DNA of 64,000 nt from assembly GCF_028737255.1 (NCBI RefSeq), contig NZ_JAQZAN010000019.1, positions 62,001 through 126,000 on the forward strand. Direction: 5' to 3'. Shown piece after piece: positions 35,449-43,493 of the stretch (position 1 is the first letter of the stretch; each line of letters opens with the position of its first letter). The notes under the pieces were generated by a model. That model ran no database searches. It saw only the letters and a program-made list of their open reading frames with translations, and was not told the DNA's origin. Both the position numbers and the translations under genes were made by a program. Origin of the DNA: Actinomycetospora straminea (GTDB lineage Bacteria > Actinomycetota > Actinomycetes > Mycobacteriales > Pseudonocardiaceae).

Positions 35449-36497
35449 CGGGCCAGGGCCTCGGTGAGCACCTGCTGCGGCACCGCGCCGGCGGCGATCC
35501 GGCCGTCGTCGGTGACGATCACCGTCGCCACCGCCGTGGTGATCACCCGGCCGCTGCCCCAGGGGCCGGAGACCGGCTGCCCGAGCGCGGACAGGTCCGG
35601 GGCGCCTTCGGGCCGCTGGTCCTGACCGTCCTGGCCGTCCCGCGGCCGGCCATCGCCGGGCTGCGGCGCCTGCCCGATCACCACGGTGTCCCAGCCGTCG
35701 CCGACGGTGCTGCGCGGCCGGTCGCCCTCGGGACGCTGCTCGCCGTCGCGGGCGGGCGCGTCGCGCACGGTGGTCCCCGGCGGCGGGGTGAAGGTGAACA
35801 GCGACGGGTCCTGCGGCCCGTAGGTGATCTCGGAGAAGCCCACCCGCAGCGCCGGCTCGCCCTGCCCCTGTGCGAGCACCGTGAGCTGCAGCGGCTGGCG
35901 GGTCTCGGCGTCGACCGCGACGCGCACCTCGCGCAGCAGCGTGCGCTCGGTGGGCTGCGGCGTCAGGACCAGCTGGTAGACCGCGCGCCCCGCGACCTCC
36001 GCGGTGCCGTCGACCGCGACGGTGCTGGTCTGCCGCAGGGTCGCGATGGCCTGGGTGGCCGCGGCGGTCGGGTCCTGCTGCTGGCCCTCCGGCGGGCCGC
36101 CGTGGTCCCCGGCGGGCGCCCGGGTCGCGGTGCGGTCGCGCGAGTCGTACGCCCAGCGCGTCGTGCCGTCGGAGACCAGCGTCCGCTCGCCGTCGGGCGA
36201 CGGGATCGCGACGCGGCCGCGGTCCTCGCCGCCGGACCAGACGCGGACCGTCGAGGTGCCGTCGGCCAGCTGCGGCACGCCGGGGACCGCGGGCAGGCCC
36301 AGGGCGTTGTCGACCTCGACCTCCCCGGCGAACGGGCCGCGCTGGGCCGTCATCACCGAGGACACGAGGTCCTCCGGGCTCACCGGCGGCAGCGGTGGCG
36401 CCGCGGACGCGCCCGCCGGGGCCACCAGCAGCCCCACGCCGACGGCGCCGACGAGCGCCGCCCCCAGCCCTGCCCCGACCCAGCTCCTGCGACCCAT
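35445..36497 (-). CDS. exported LolA/MucB-like lipid-sensing protein
   Basis: 350 aa. Signal peptide at 1-33 (MGRRSWVGAGLGAALVGAVGVGLLVAPAGASAAP). The mature part has the half-barrel pattern of outer-membrane lipoprotein carrier/RseB-like proteins (VRVWSGGEDRGRVAIPSPDGERTLVSDGTTRWAYDSRDRTATR, then EVAGRAVYQLVLTP, then EVRVAVDAETRQPLQLTV). A Pro/Asp/Gln-rich segment follows (GDGRPRDGQDGQDQRPEG). Likely an extracellular lipid- or drug-binding partner of the ABC exporter. Divergent from the response-regulator gene. Confidence 0.82.
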   Translation of the reverse strand: MGRRSWVGAGLGAALVGAVGVGLLVAPAGASAAPPLPPVSPEDLVSSVMTAQRGPFAGEVEVDNALGLPAVPGVPQLADGTSTVRVWSGGEDRGRVAIPSPDGERTLVSDGTTRWAYDSRDRTATRAPAGDHGGPPEGQQQDPTAAATQAIATLRQTSTVAVDGTAEVAGRAVYQLVLTPQPTERTLLREVRVAVDAETRQPLQLTVLAQGQGEPALRVGFSEITYGPQDPSLFTFTPPPGTTVRDAPARDGEQRPEGDRPRSTVGDGWDTVVIGQAPQPGDGRPRDGQDGQDQRPEGAPDLSALGQPVSGPWGSGRVITTAVATVIVTDDGRIAAGAVPQQVLTEALAR

Positions 36498-36519
36498 GAC
36501 CCCATCGTGGCCGCGGGAT

Positions 36520-36536
36520 GCTGAGACCGTCTCAGC
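36520..36536. promoter_or_regulatory. palindrome between the exporter operon and the two-component system
   Basis: GCTGAGA-CCG-TCTCAGC, a perfect 7-bp-arm palindrome midway in the 84-nt divergent gap. It is a good candidate operator for the adjacent regulator or a sigma-linked site. Confidence 0.45.
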
Positions 36537-36581
36537 GTCGGTCGGCCGCCCCTGTCCGACCGAGGCCCTACCGTCGGGAGC

Positions 36582-37253
36582 GTGCCGAGGGTGCTGGTGG
36601 TCGACGACGAGCCCGGGGTGCGCGACGCCCTGCGCCGCGGCCTCGCCGCCGAGGGCATGGAGGTGCACGCGGTCGCCGACGGCCACGCGGGCCTGCGCGA
36701 GGCCGCCACCGGCGCCTACGACGCCGTGGTGCTCGACATCCTGCTGCCCGGGCTGTCGGGCTACCGGGTGCTCGAGGCGCTGCGGGCCGAGGGCGTCGCC
36801 ACGCCGGTGCTGCTGATCTCGGCGAAGGACGGGGAGGTCGACCAGGCCGACGGTCTCGACCTCGGCGCCGACGGCTACCTGGTCAAGCCGTTCTCGTTCG
36901 TCGTGCTCGTCGCCCAGCTGCGGGCGGTGCTGCGCCGTGCGGGCCCGCCGGCGCCGCGGGTCGTGCGGGGCGGGCTGCGCCTCGACCCGGCGACGCGGTC
37001 GGCGACCTGGGAGGGCCGCGAGGTGGAGCTCTCGGCGCGCGAGTTCGCGGTGCTGCACGCGCTCGCCGTGCGCCCGGACGCCGTGCTGACCAAGGACGAC
37101 CTGCTCGCCGCGGTGTGGGGCGGGGGCGGGTCGGCGAGCCGCAACGTCGTCGAGGTCTACGTCGGGTACCTGCGGCGCAAGCTCGCGGCGGTCGGGGCGG
37201 GCGAGCTGGTGCGCACCGAGCGCGGGCGGGGCTACCGGCTGGGGGTGGGGTGA
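36582..37253 (+). CDS. OmpR-family response regulator
   Basis: 223 aa. Receiver (VLVVDDEPGVRDAL, phospho-Asp in DAVVLDILLPG, Lys in YLVKPFS) and winged helix (LSAREFAVLHALAVRPDAVLTKDDLLAAVW, then VEVYVGYLRRKL and RTERGRGYRLG). GTG start with GGGAG about 5 nt upstream. The stop overlaps the kinase GTG. Target is probably the divergent ABC-2 exporter/LolA-like operon (inference from arrangement). Confidence 0.93.
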   Translation: MPRVLVVDDEPGVRDALRRGLAAEGMEVHAVADGHAGLREAATGAYDAVVLDILLPGLSGYRVLEALRAEGVATPVLLISAKDGEVDQADGLDLGADGYLVKPFSFVVLVAQLRAVLRRAGPPAPRVVRGGLRLDPATRSATWEGREVELSAREFAVLHALAVRPDAVLTKDDLLAAVWGGGGSASRNVVEVYVGYLRRKLAAVGAGELVRTERGRGYRLGVG

Positions 37254-38554
37254 GCCGGACCGCGGGCTGGTGGGCGCGGCGGTCGCTGCGGACGCGGATC
37301 ACGGTCGTCGTCGGGGTCGTGGCCGTCGTGGCCCTGCTCGCGGTGGGCCGGGTGGCTGGCGGGCTGCTGTTCTCGGCGGTGGTGCGCAGCGGCGACGCCG
37401 CGCTCGCGGAGCGGGCCGCCGCCGCGTCGGGCGCGGTGGCGGCCGGGACGCCGGTGCCGCTCGGGGTGCGGGTCGTCGACGTCGCGGGGGCGCCGGTGGA
37501 CGGGCGGGGGCCGGGGCCGGTGGATCCCGACGCCGTGCGCCTCCTCGCGGCCGGCGAGCCGGTGACGGTGCCGGGCCCGCTCGGGCCGCAGCGCTGGGTG
37601 GCGGTGCCCGTACCGGCCCCGGACGGGTCACCGCGCCTCGTCCTCGCCGCGCGCGACCTCGTGGACGCGGCGGCGCTGGTCACCGAGGCGGCGCGGGTGC
37701 TGGCGCTCACGGTGCTGCTCGGCGCGGTGGGGGTGACGGCGGCGGCGTGGGTCGCGGTGCGGGTGGCGCTGCGCCCGGTCGACCGGATGCGGAGCGCGGC
37801 CGCGGCGCTCCCGCCCGGCGAGCGACTGCCCGTGCCGCCCGCCCGCGACGAGCTCGCCGCGCTCGCGGGCGAGATCAACGCGCTGCTCGCGCGCCGGGAC
37901 GACGCCGTGGCGCGCCTCGAGCGCTTCACCAGCGAGGCGGCGCACGAGCTGCGCTCCCCCATCGCCGCCCTGCGCGCCCAGGCCGACGTGGCCGTCGCGC
38001 ACCCCGGCGAGGCGTCGGGGGCGGCGACGTGGCGGTCGGTGGCCCGCGAGGCCGAGCGGCTGTCGACGCTGGTCGCGGACCTCCTCGCGCTCGCGCGGGC
38101 CGACGCGGGCGAGCGGGTGCCGGCCCGTCCCGTGGACCTCGTCGACGCGGTCGGCGAGGCGCTCGCCCGCCTGCCCGAGGACGTGACGGTGGCGATCACC
38201 CTGTGGGCGCCGATGCCCGTCGCGGTCGCGGCGACGCCCGCCGAGGTGGCGATCGTGCTCGACAACGTGCTCGCCAACGCGCGTCGGCACGCGGCGACCG
38301 TCGTGCACGTGGCGGTGGTGCCCGCGGGGCGGTGGGTGCGGCTGCTCGTCGACGACGACGGGCCGGGCGTGGCCCCCGCGGAGCGCGAGCGCATCTTCGA
38401 CCGCTTCACCCGGCTGCGGCCCGACGCCGGCGAGGGCAGCGGGCTCGGCCTCGCGCTGGTCGGGCGCCTCGTCGCCGGGCGCGGCGGCACCGCCCGGGCC
38501 ACGACCTCCCCGGACGGCGGGCTGCGCGTGGTGGTGCGCTGGCCGGCGGGCTGA
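37250..38554 (+). CDS. sensor histidine kinase
   Basis: 434 aa. TM1 about 17-38, a short extracytoplasmic loop of about 110 aa, TM2 about 148-170, HAMP (LRPVDRMRSAAAAL). HisKA has the phospho-acceptor in SEAAHELRSPIAALRAQADVA. ATPase N-box LDNVLANARRHAATV, G1 DDDGPGVAP, G2 GEGSGLGLALVG. The start GTG overlaps the regulator's stop. Pairs with the preceding gene. Confidence 0.93.
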   Translation: MSRTAGWWARRSLRTRITVVVGVVAVVALLAVGRVAGGLLFSAVVRSGDAALAERAAAASGAVAAGTPVPLGVRVVDVAGAPVDGRGPGPVDPDAVRLLAAGEPVTVPGPLGPQRWVAVPVPAPDGSPRLVLAARDLVDAAALVTEAARVLALTVLLGAVGVTAAAWVAVRVALRPVDRMRSAAAALPPGERLPVPPARDELAALAGEINALLARRDDAVARLERFTSEAAHELRSPIAALRAQADVAVAHPGEASGAATWRSVAREAERLSTLVADLLALARADAGERVPARPVDLVDAVGEALARLPEDVTVAITLWAPMPVAVAATPAEVAIVLDNVLANARRHAATVVHVAVVPAGRWVRLLVDDDGPGVAPAERERIFDRFTRLRPDAGEGSGLGLALVGRLVAGRGGTARATTSPDGGLRVVVRWPAG

Positions 38555-38585
38555 GGGTCGCGGGCTTTCTTCGGGGGGCGGCTGG

Positions 38586-38811
38586 GGTGTGGGAGCGAGG
38601 GACGCCTCCGCTGCCTCCCACGCAGCCAGGGACGCCCTCGCACCGGGTGGGCGCGGCGGGGGGTGTGGGAGCGAGGAACACCTCCGCTGCCTGCCACGCA
38701 GCCAGGGAGGCCCTCGCTCCCGGTCGGCGCGGCGGGGGTGTAGGAGCGAGGGACACCCCCGCTGCCTGCCACGCAACCAGGGACGCCCTCGCACCCGGTC
38801 GGCCAGGAACC
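38586..38811. repeat. three tandem 76-bp repeats (family R2)
   Basis: Units start at 38586, 38662 and 38737 and share GGTGTGGGAGCGAGG, CCGCTGCCT, ACGCAGCCAGGGA and CCCTCGC, ending in GGCGCGGCGGGG. Each contains complementary GCGAGGG/CCCTCGC and GCTGC/GCAGC arms and can fold. Single related copies lie at 40754-40810 and 43434-43492. Together with short flanks they fill the 370-nt gap between the kinase gene and the next small gene, where I see no reading frame with coding character. Confidence 0.85.
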
Positions 38812-38924
38812 GCGCCCGCGCGGCTCCCCGCTGTCGGGGGTCGCGGGCACAATCGAGGGCGTCGCGCTTCCCCCGCGGCCCCGCCGACCGGACCGCGGTC
38901 GGCCCTGCCCGAGGGGAAGCCACC

Positions 38925-39182
38925 GTGTCCACGCTCGACCACCGCCGCGCCCGCGCGCGCCTCGACGCCGAGACCATCGACCGCGCCGCCGCCGTGCTCC
39001 GGCGGCGGGTGGCCATCGGTCGCTACGCCGGCCTCGCCGGGGACTACGCGGGGTTCGAGGTGTGTGCGCTGCTCGAGGCCGTCGCGCACGCCTCCGGCGA
39101 GGACCCGCGGTCCTCGCGCATCCGCGAGGCGGCGCTGCGCGTCGCGCGGGCGGTGCTCGCCGACGAGCCCGGCGCCTCGTGA
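38925..39182 (+). CDS. small uncharacterised protein
   Basis: 85 aa, mostly helical and charged (HRRARARLDAETIDRAAAVLRRRVAIGRYAGLAGDYAGFEVCALLEAVAHA), with the GTG preceded by GAGGGGAAG. No family recognised; no signal peptide or membrane helix. Its 3' half is overlapped on the other strand by the extended 3' end of the EamA gene. Confidence 0.65.
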   Translation: MSTLDHRRARARLDAETIDRAAAVLRRRVAIGRYAGLAGDYAGFEVCALLEAVAHASGEDPRSSRIREAALRVARAVLADEPGAS

Positions 39183-40183
39183 CCATGACTGTGACCGGCG
39201 TGATCGCGGGGGCTTCCCTGGCGTCCAGTGCCAGCGTGGACGCCAGGCTGGCTCACCTCGTGAGCCACGTCAGCCACGGACGCGCGCTCCCGCCGCTCGC
39301 GGTGCCCGTCGGTGACCACCGCGAGGGCGACGCCCGCCACCAGCGCCACCTCGCCGAGCAGGGCCACCCGGCCCGGCACGGCGCCGGCGAGCAGGGCCGC
39401 GAAGACGAAGCCCCAGGCCGTCTCGGTCGCCATGAGCTGGCTGACCAGCACGGACGACAGGCGCGCCGCCGCGGCGTGCCACAGCCGCACCGCGAGCCAC
39501 GACGACACCAGGCCGAGGAAGAGCACGACGAGCAGCGCGCGCACCGGCTCGGCCGGCACGCCCTCGGTCGCGATCAGCCAGGCGCCGACGGGCAGGGCGA
39601 GCACGCCCGCCGCGAGGCCCTGGGCGCCCGCGAGCACGGGCCCGAGGTCGGGGCGCGCCGCGATCAGGCGGTGCGAGTCGAGTCCGTACCAGCTCCACGA
39701 GGCCACGGCCACCAGCGCGAGCACCGTGCCGACGACCGTCGACCACCCGCCGGGGCCCGGGGTCGGCGACAGGTGCACGAGCACCTGCCCCACGCCGACC
39801 AGCGCCAGCGCCGGCAGGAGGGCGGCCAGACCCGCGCGCCCCCGGTGCCGGGCGGCGATCAGCGCCATGACGGCGGGGACGAGGCCGATGGTGGCGACGG
39901 CGATGGTCGGGCCGGCGAGACGGACGGACAGCGCGACGAGGCCGTAGTAGAGCAGCGAGCCGGTGACGCCGTGGGCGACGACCCGCACCCAGGGGACGTC
40001 GGCGCGCAGCACCGCGCGCAGCTGGGGCAGCGACACCGCCCCGAACGCCACGAACCGCCCCATCGCCAACAGCAGGGCGGGGGCGAGCGGCGCCAGCTCC
40101 GGGGCCACGAAGACCGCTCCCCAGCCCGCGCCCGCCAGCACCATCGCCACCAGCGCCGTCCGGCGCGACAAGCCTCCCGTCAT
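39044..40183 (-). CDS. EamA-family (DMT superfamily) exporter
   Basis: 379 aa as an open frame. Ten predicted helices in two EamA halves (LSRRTALVAMVLAGAGWGAVFVAPELAPL onward; AGAQGLAAGVLALPVGAWL; SQLMATETAWGFVFAALLAG) end around VALLGEVALVAGVALAVVTDG. The last 70 or so residues (QPGVHAGTGRQGS onward) are not EamA-like. The frame runs through an R1-type repeat at 39213-39252 and antisense to the small gene at 38925-39182, so the natural stop was probably lost. Divergent from an Lrp regulator, the usual arrangement for amino-acid exporters. Confidence 0.82.
   Translation of the reverse strand: MTGGLSRRTALVAMVLAGAGWGAVFVAPELAPLAPALLLAMGRFVAFGAVSLPQLRAVLRADVPWVRVVAHGVTGSLLYYGLVALSVRLAGPTIAVATIGLVPAVMALIAARHRGRAGLAALLPALALVGVGQVLVHLSPTPGPGGWSTVVGTVLALVAVASWSWYGLDSHRLIAARPDLGPVLAGAQGLAAGVLALPVGAWLIATEGVPAEPVRALLVVLFLGLVSSWLAVRLWHAAAARLSSVLVSQLMATETAWGFVFAALLAGAVPGRVALLGEVALVAGVALAVVTDGHRERRERASVADVAHEVSQPGVHAGTGRQGSPRDHAGHSHGHEAPGSSASTARATRSAASRMREDRGSSPEACATASSSAHTSNPA
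39213..39252 (-). repeat. R1 repeat core at the 3' end of the EamA gene
   Basis: CCTGGCGTCCA and TGGACGCCAGG arms around GTGCCAGCG. On the minus strand the 35-nt core is the same as in the synthetase gene at 16107-16141. Confidence 0.65.
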
Positions 40184-40263
40184 GCTTCCACCGTGCGCGC
40201 GCACCTGCGGGCGATGCCGGGCGATCATCACGGTGAGATCGCCAGGAGGCGCATGATGAGCCC

Positions 40264-40752
40264 ATGACCGCGCCGAAGCGTGCACGATCCGCCCAGCCGT
40301 CGCTGGACCGTGTCGACCGCCGCATCCTCGACCACCTCGCGGGCCACGGACGGTCCAGCCTCGCCGACCTCGCAGAAGCGGTGTCGATCTCCCCGTCCTC
40401 GGCGCAGCGGCGGTTGCGGCGCCTGGAGAACGAGGAGGTGGTGCGCGGCTACCGGGCGGTCCTCGACCCGATCGCGGTCGACCGCGGGCTCGTCGTGCAC
40501 CTGACGGTGACGCTCGTCGACCACACCGAGAACACCGTCGGGCGGTTCGAGCGCCACATCGTCGACCTCGCGGGCCTCGTGAGCTGCCACCACGTCACCG
40601 GCGACGTCGACTACCTGCTGCGCATCGACCTCGCCGACGTCGAGGCCCTCGACGTCCTGCTCCGCCGCACCCTCGCCCGCGTGCCGGGCGTCGCGCGGTT
40701 CACGACGATGGTCGCCACGTCCGCTCTCGTCGACCGGGTCACGCGCGTCTGA
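40264..40752 (+). CDS. Lrp/AsnC-family regulator
   Basis: 162 aa. N-terminal HTH (LDRVDRRILDHLAGHGRSSLADLAEAVSISPSSAQRRLRRLENEEVVRGYRAVLDP) and C-terminal RAM amino-acid-binding domain (VVHLTVTLVDHTENTVGRFERHI, then CHHVTGDVDYLLRIDLADVEALDVLL). Probably senses an amino acid and controls the divergent EamA exporter. ATG start. Its stop is followed after 5 nt by an R2 hairpin that may serve as terminator. Confidence 0.92.
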   Translation: MTAPKRARSAQPSLDRVDRRILDHLAGHGRSSLADLAEAVSISPSSAQRRLRRLENEEVVRGYRAVLDPIAVDRGLVVHLTVTLVDHTENTVGRFERHIVDLAGLVSCHHVTGDVDYLLRIDLADVEALDVLLRRTLARVPGVARFTTMVATSALVDRVTRV

Positions 40753-40753
40753 G

Positions 40754-40810
40754 CCGGGCGAGGGTCACCCTCGCTGCCTCCCCCGCAGCCAGGGCGTCCC
40801 TCGCTCCCCC
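40754..40810 (+). repeat. R2 repeat, single copy after lrp; possible terminator
   Basis: GCGAGGG-TCA-CCCTCGC (40758-40774) forms a perfect 7-bp hairpin just after the Lrp stop. The R2 consensus (CTGC, CGCAGCCAGGG, CCCTCGCTCCC) follows. Confidence 0.7.
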
Positions 40811-40856
40811 ACCGCGCGCCCCACCGCGCGCCCCACCGCACGCCCCACCGCGCACC
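40807..40856. repeat. 12-bp tandem repeat
   Basis: About four units of CCCCACCGCGCG, slightly varied, in the gap between the Lrp and glycosyltransferase genes. Confidence 0.7.
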
Positions 40857-40898
40857 CGCCGGAAAGCGCGCCCGTCAGCCCGCCGGTCAGCCCGACGA

Positions 40899-42275
40899 TC
40901 AGCCCGCGGTCAGCCGGTCGACCTCGGCGAGCAGGTCCGACACCTGCTTGACGACGCTGAACCCGTCGTGGGCGTAGCGCGCCGCCTCGGGCCCCTTGCC
41001 CTGCTTCCAGTCCTCGTCCAGGGCCGTCGTCACCGCGGCGGCCAGGGACTCGGCCAGCACCGCGCGGTCGTCGGTCTCGGGCACGAGCGTCCCGACTGCG
41101 TCGACCACGAAGTCGCGCGGCCCGCCCGAGTCCGCGCCGATGACGGGTGTCCCGCAGGCCATGCACTCGAGGAACACCAGCCCGAACGGCTCGCGGTAGG
41201 ACGGGAACACGCCGACGTCCGCGCAGGCGAACAACGTCGCGAGCTCGCTCTGCTGGCGCGGTCCGACGAGGTAGGTCCGCTCGAGTCCGAGCGTGGCGAC
41301 GAGCTCGTGCATCGCCACCTGCTGCTCCACGGGTCCCGAGCCCGCGATCACGGTGAGCACCCTCCGGTCGCCGCGCTCGTAGGACGCCGCCGCGGTCAGC
41401 AACGCGTCGAGACGCTTCCAGTCGGCGAACTTCCCCACGAACGCGACGACGGCGTCGAACCCGCCGGCCGGCGCGACCGGCTCCGGGCCCCGCTCGACCC
41501 CGGGCGGCGGCTGGGTGGAGAAGCCGGCGAGGACCTGCTCCCGGTCGGCGTAGGTCTCCGGCGACGGGTGGAAGACCTGCTGGTTGTAGCCGTTGTGCGA
41601 GAGCACCATCCGCTCGCGCGGGAACTCGGGGAAGATCGCCGAGAACGCCTCGATCTGCTCCGAGGAGATCGCGGCGACGACGTCGACGCCGTGGTCCGGG
41701 TCCGCCCACTCGAAGATCTTCTCTTGCTGCACGAACGGCAGGAACCGCCACGGGAACTCGGCGGGGTCCTCACCGCGCTGCTCGTGGACGTACATCTTCA
41801 GCTCGGTGCCGTGGGCGAAGCAGACCACCGGCACGCGCGAGCGCCCGGCGGCGACACGCGCGCGGTTCACGTCGCGCAGCACCACGGTGTTCATGAACGC
41901 GTGGTGGGCGATGAACAGCCCGAACTCGCCGCCGGTGCCGGCCTCGACGTCGTCGACGAACGCGGTGACCTCGGCGACCAGGCGCGCCCGGTAGGCGTCG
42001 ACCTCCTCGGGGCTCATCGCGTGCCAGCGGTAGCTGCTGACCGGCGACACCGACTCGCAGATCGGGATGTCGTGCTCGAGCGCGAACACCCGGACGTCGT
42101 CCTCGCCGGGCCGGGTCCGCTGCACCCGCGAGGGATACATCGAGTAGGCGCGTACCCCGTCGATCTCGTTGTAGGCGCGGTGGTGCGCCTCGTGGAGGAT
42201 CCCGGAGCCCGGGGCGAACTCCCCGTCGCGCTGCCAGTTGTTGGTGCCCAGCTGGAAGATCAGCCGGTCGCCCAT
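40899..42275 (-). CDS. GT4-type glycosyltransferase
   Basis: 458 aa with two Rossmann halves of the GT-B fold. The N-terminal half (LIFQLGTNNWQRDGEFAPGSGILHEAHH; VPVVCFAHGTELKMY; SHNGYNQQVF) and C-terminal nucleotide-sugar half (VVAFVGKFADWKRLDALL, VIAGSGP, EPFGLVFLECMACGTPVIGADSGGPRDFV) carry the EX7E-type motif. Cytosolic; donor and acceptor are unknown. It is not in a polysaccharide gene cluster, so the role cannot be inferred from context. ATG start. Confidence 0.88.
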   Translation of the reverse strand: MGDRLIFQLGTNNWQRDGEFAPGSGILHEAHHRAYNEIDGVRAYSMYPSRVQRTRPGEDDVRVFALEHDIPICESVSPVSSYRWHAMSPEEVDAYRARLVAEVTAFVDDVEAGTGGEFGLFIAHHAFMNTVVLRDVNRARVAAGRSRVPVVCFAHGTELKMYVHEQRGEDPAEFPWRFLPFVQQEKIFEWADPDHGVDVVAAISSEQIEAFSAIFPEFPRERMVLSHNGYNQQVFHPSPETYADREQVLAGFSTQPPPGVERGPEPVAPAGGFDAVVAFVGKFADWKRLDALLTAAASYERGDRRVLTVIAGSGPVEQQVAMHELVATLGLERTYLVGPRQQSELATLFACADVGVFPSYREPFGLVFLECMACGTPVIGADSGGPRDFVVDAVGTLVPETDDRAVLAESLAAAVTTALDEDWKQGKGPEAARYAHDGFSVVKQVSDLLAEVDRLTAG

Positions 42276-42387
42276 CGGTGTCTCCCCGGGTCTCGAGCCT
42301 CGTCGGGGCGCAGCCTAGGTGCGGGGCCGTGCCGCCCCGCGCCGGGCCGGGCGAGGCCCGGTGACGGTCGGCCGCGCGACCGCCCCC

Positions 42388-43224
42388 TCACCCCTGCCCG
42401 GACGCCGCCTCCTGCTCGGCGGCCGCCATCCAGCCGTCGAGGTCGGTCTGGGTGAACTCCTGCCACGGCTCGACGCCCGGGAGCCCGTGGAGCAGGTCGA
42501 ACGCCTCCGCAACCCGCGGTCCGCGCAGCACCGGCGTGTGGCAGCCCGCGATCACGGCGGCGCCGAGCGAGGAGAAGCGGTTCACGACCGCGCTGAACTT
42601 CTCGCTGTCCAGCCACGCCGTCCACGGCGCCACGAGACGGCCGCCGAACAGCTGGCCGTCGCGGAAGTCATCGTCGCCCAGGTCCCCGATCTCGCCCGTG
42701 GGCGCCGGCAGGTTCGTCGCGAAGGTGTCGACCGACCACAGGACGCTGGTCGCGGGGTCGAAGAGGGCCCGGGTGGTGGGGTTGTCGAACAGCGGCGGGC
42801 GCATCGCGACGAGCGTGCGATCGCCGACGTCGATCGTGTCGCCGTCGTTGACGAACCGGCACCGCTCGATCGGTGTCTCCCACTCCTCGGCCATCCGCCC
42901 GAGCGAGAACCAGGTGGTCAGCACCGTCGCGTTCGGGCAGGCCGCGAGGACCGGCAGGAGGTTGCCCGCGTGGTCGCGGTCGTCGTGGGTGAGGAACACC
43001 CAGCGCACGTCGAGCGGGTCCACGATCGACCACACGGCGTCCAGCCACTGGGCACGCACCGCTGGGCACCCGGTGTCGACGAGCACCGGCTCCGACCCGC
43101 GGATCACCATCGAGTTCATGGGGAAGTGCCCCATCGGCGGGGCCTCCAGATCCCACGGGATCACGAACGTCTCCTCGGCGATCGGGTACGGCTGGAGGAT
43201 CTCGAAGGTCTCGGTCGTCGTCAT
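42388..43224 (-). CDS. ODP-type metallo-beta-lactamase-fold protein
   Basis: 278 aa. The first metal motif reads THDDRDHAGN, with Asp where flavodiiron proteins have Glu (HxExDH); SVDTFAT and AGCHTPVLRGP supply later ligand positions. VRGSEPVLVDTGC-like (RGSEPVLVDTGCPAV) and the fold resemble oxygen-binding-diiron domains without the flavodoxin part. A dioxygen or NO-related role is possible, but unproven. ATG with GGGAGGTG upstream. Lone gene. Confidence 0.82.
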   Translation of the reverse strand: MTTTETFEILQPYPIAEETFVIPWDLEAPPMGHFPMNSMVIRGSEPVLVDTGCPAVRAQWLDAVWSIVDPLDVRWVFLTHDDRDHAGNLLPVLAACPNATVLTTWFSLGRMAEEWETPIERCRFVNDGDTIDVGDRTLVAMRPPLFDNPTTRALFDPATSVLWSVDTFATNLPAPTGEIGDLGDDDFRDGQLFGGRLVAPWTAWLDSEKFSAVVNRFSSLGAAVIAGCHTPVLRGPRVAEAFDLLHGLPGVEPWQEFTQTDLDGWMAAAEQEAASGQG

Positions 43225-43433
43225 GACACCTCCCGGATGGGCCACCCTGCGGCGCGGACACCGCTCGGTGCGAGCGGCGTCCGAGCACGGTGGACCCGCA
43301 CCGGGGGTGCTCCACAGCCGCTCATCGGGCGAGGAGTGCGGAGGTCCGACCGGCAGGTCTACGGAGATCTCCGCGGACGGGGTCCAGCGTGCCGGTCGTC
43401 GGCGCTGGCCGACCGGGTCACGGCGCGCGTCCG

Positions 43434-43492
43434 CGCCGGGCGAGGGTCACCCTCGCTGCGTCCCACGCAGCCAGGGCGTCCCTCGCTCCCCG
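43434..43492. repeat. R2 repeat, single copy with lrp-like flank
   Basis: GCGAGGG-TCA-CCCTCGC (43440-43456) and GCTGCGT-CCC-ACGCAGC hairpins, nearly identical to 40754-40810. The bases before it (43411-43433) also resemble the last codons of the Lrp gene. It occupies the end of the 269-nt gap between the MBL-fold and pobA genes, where I see no intact gene. Confidence 0.7.
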
Positions 43493-43493
43493 A

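Noticed and set aside
38586-38811. CRISPR array
   Set aside because: The units are 76 bp and almost identical throughout; there are no unique spacers and no cas genes.
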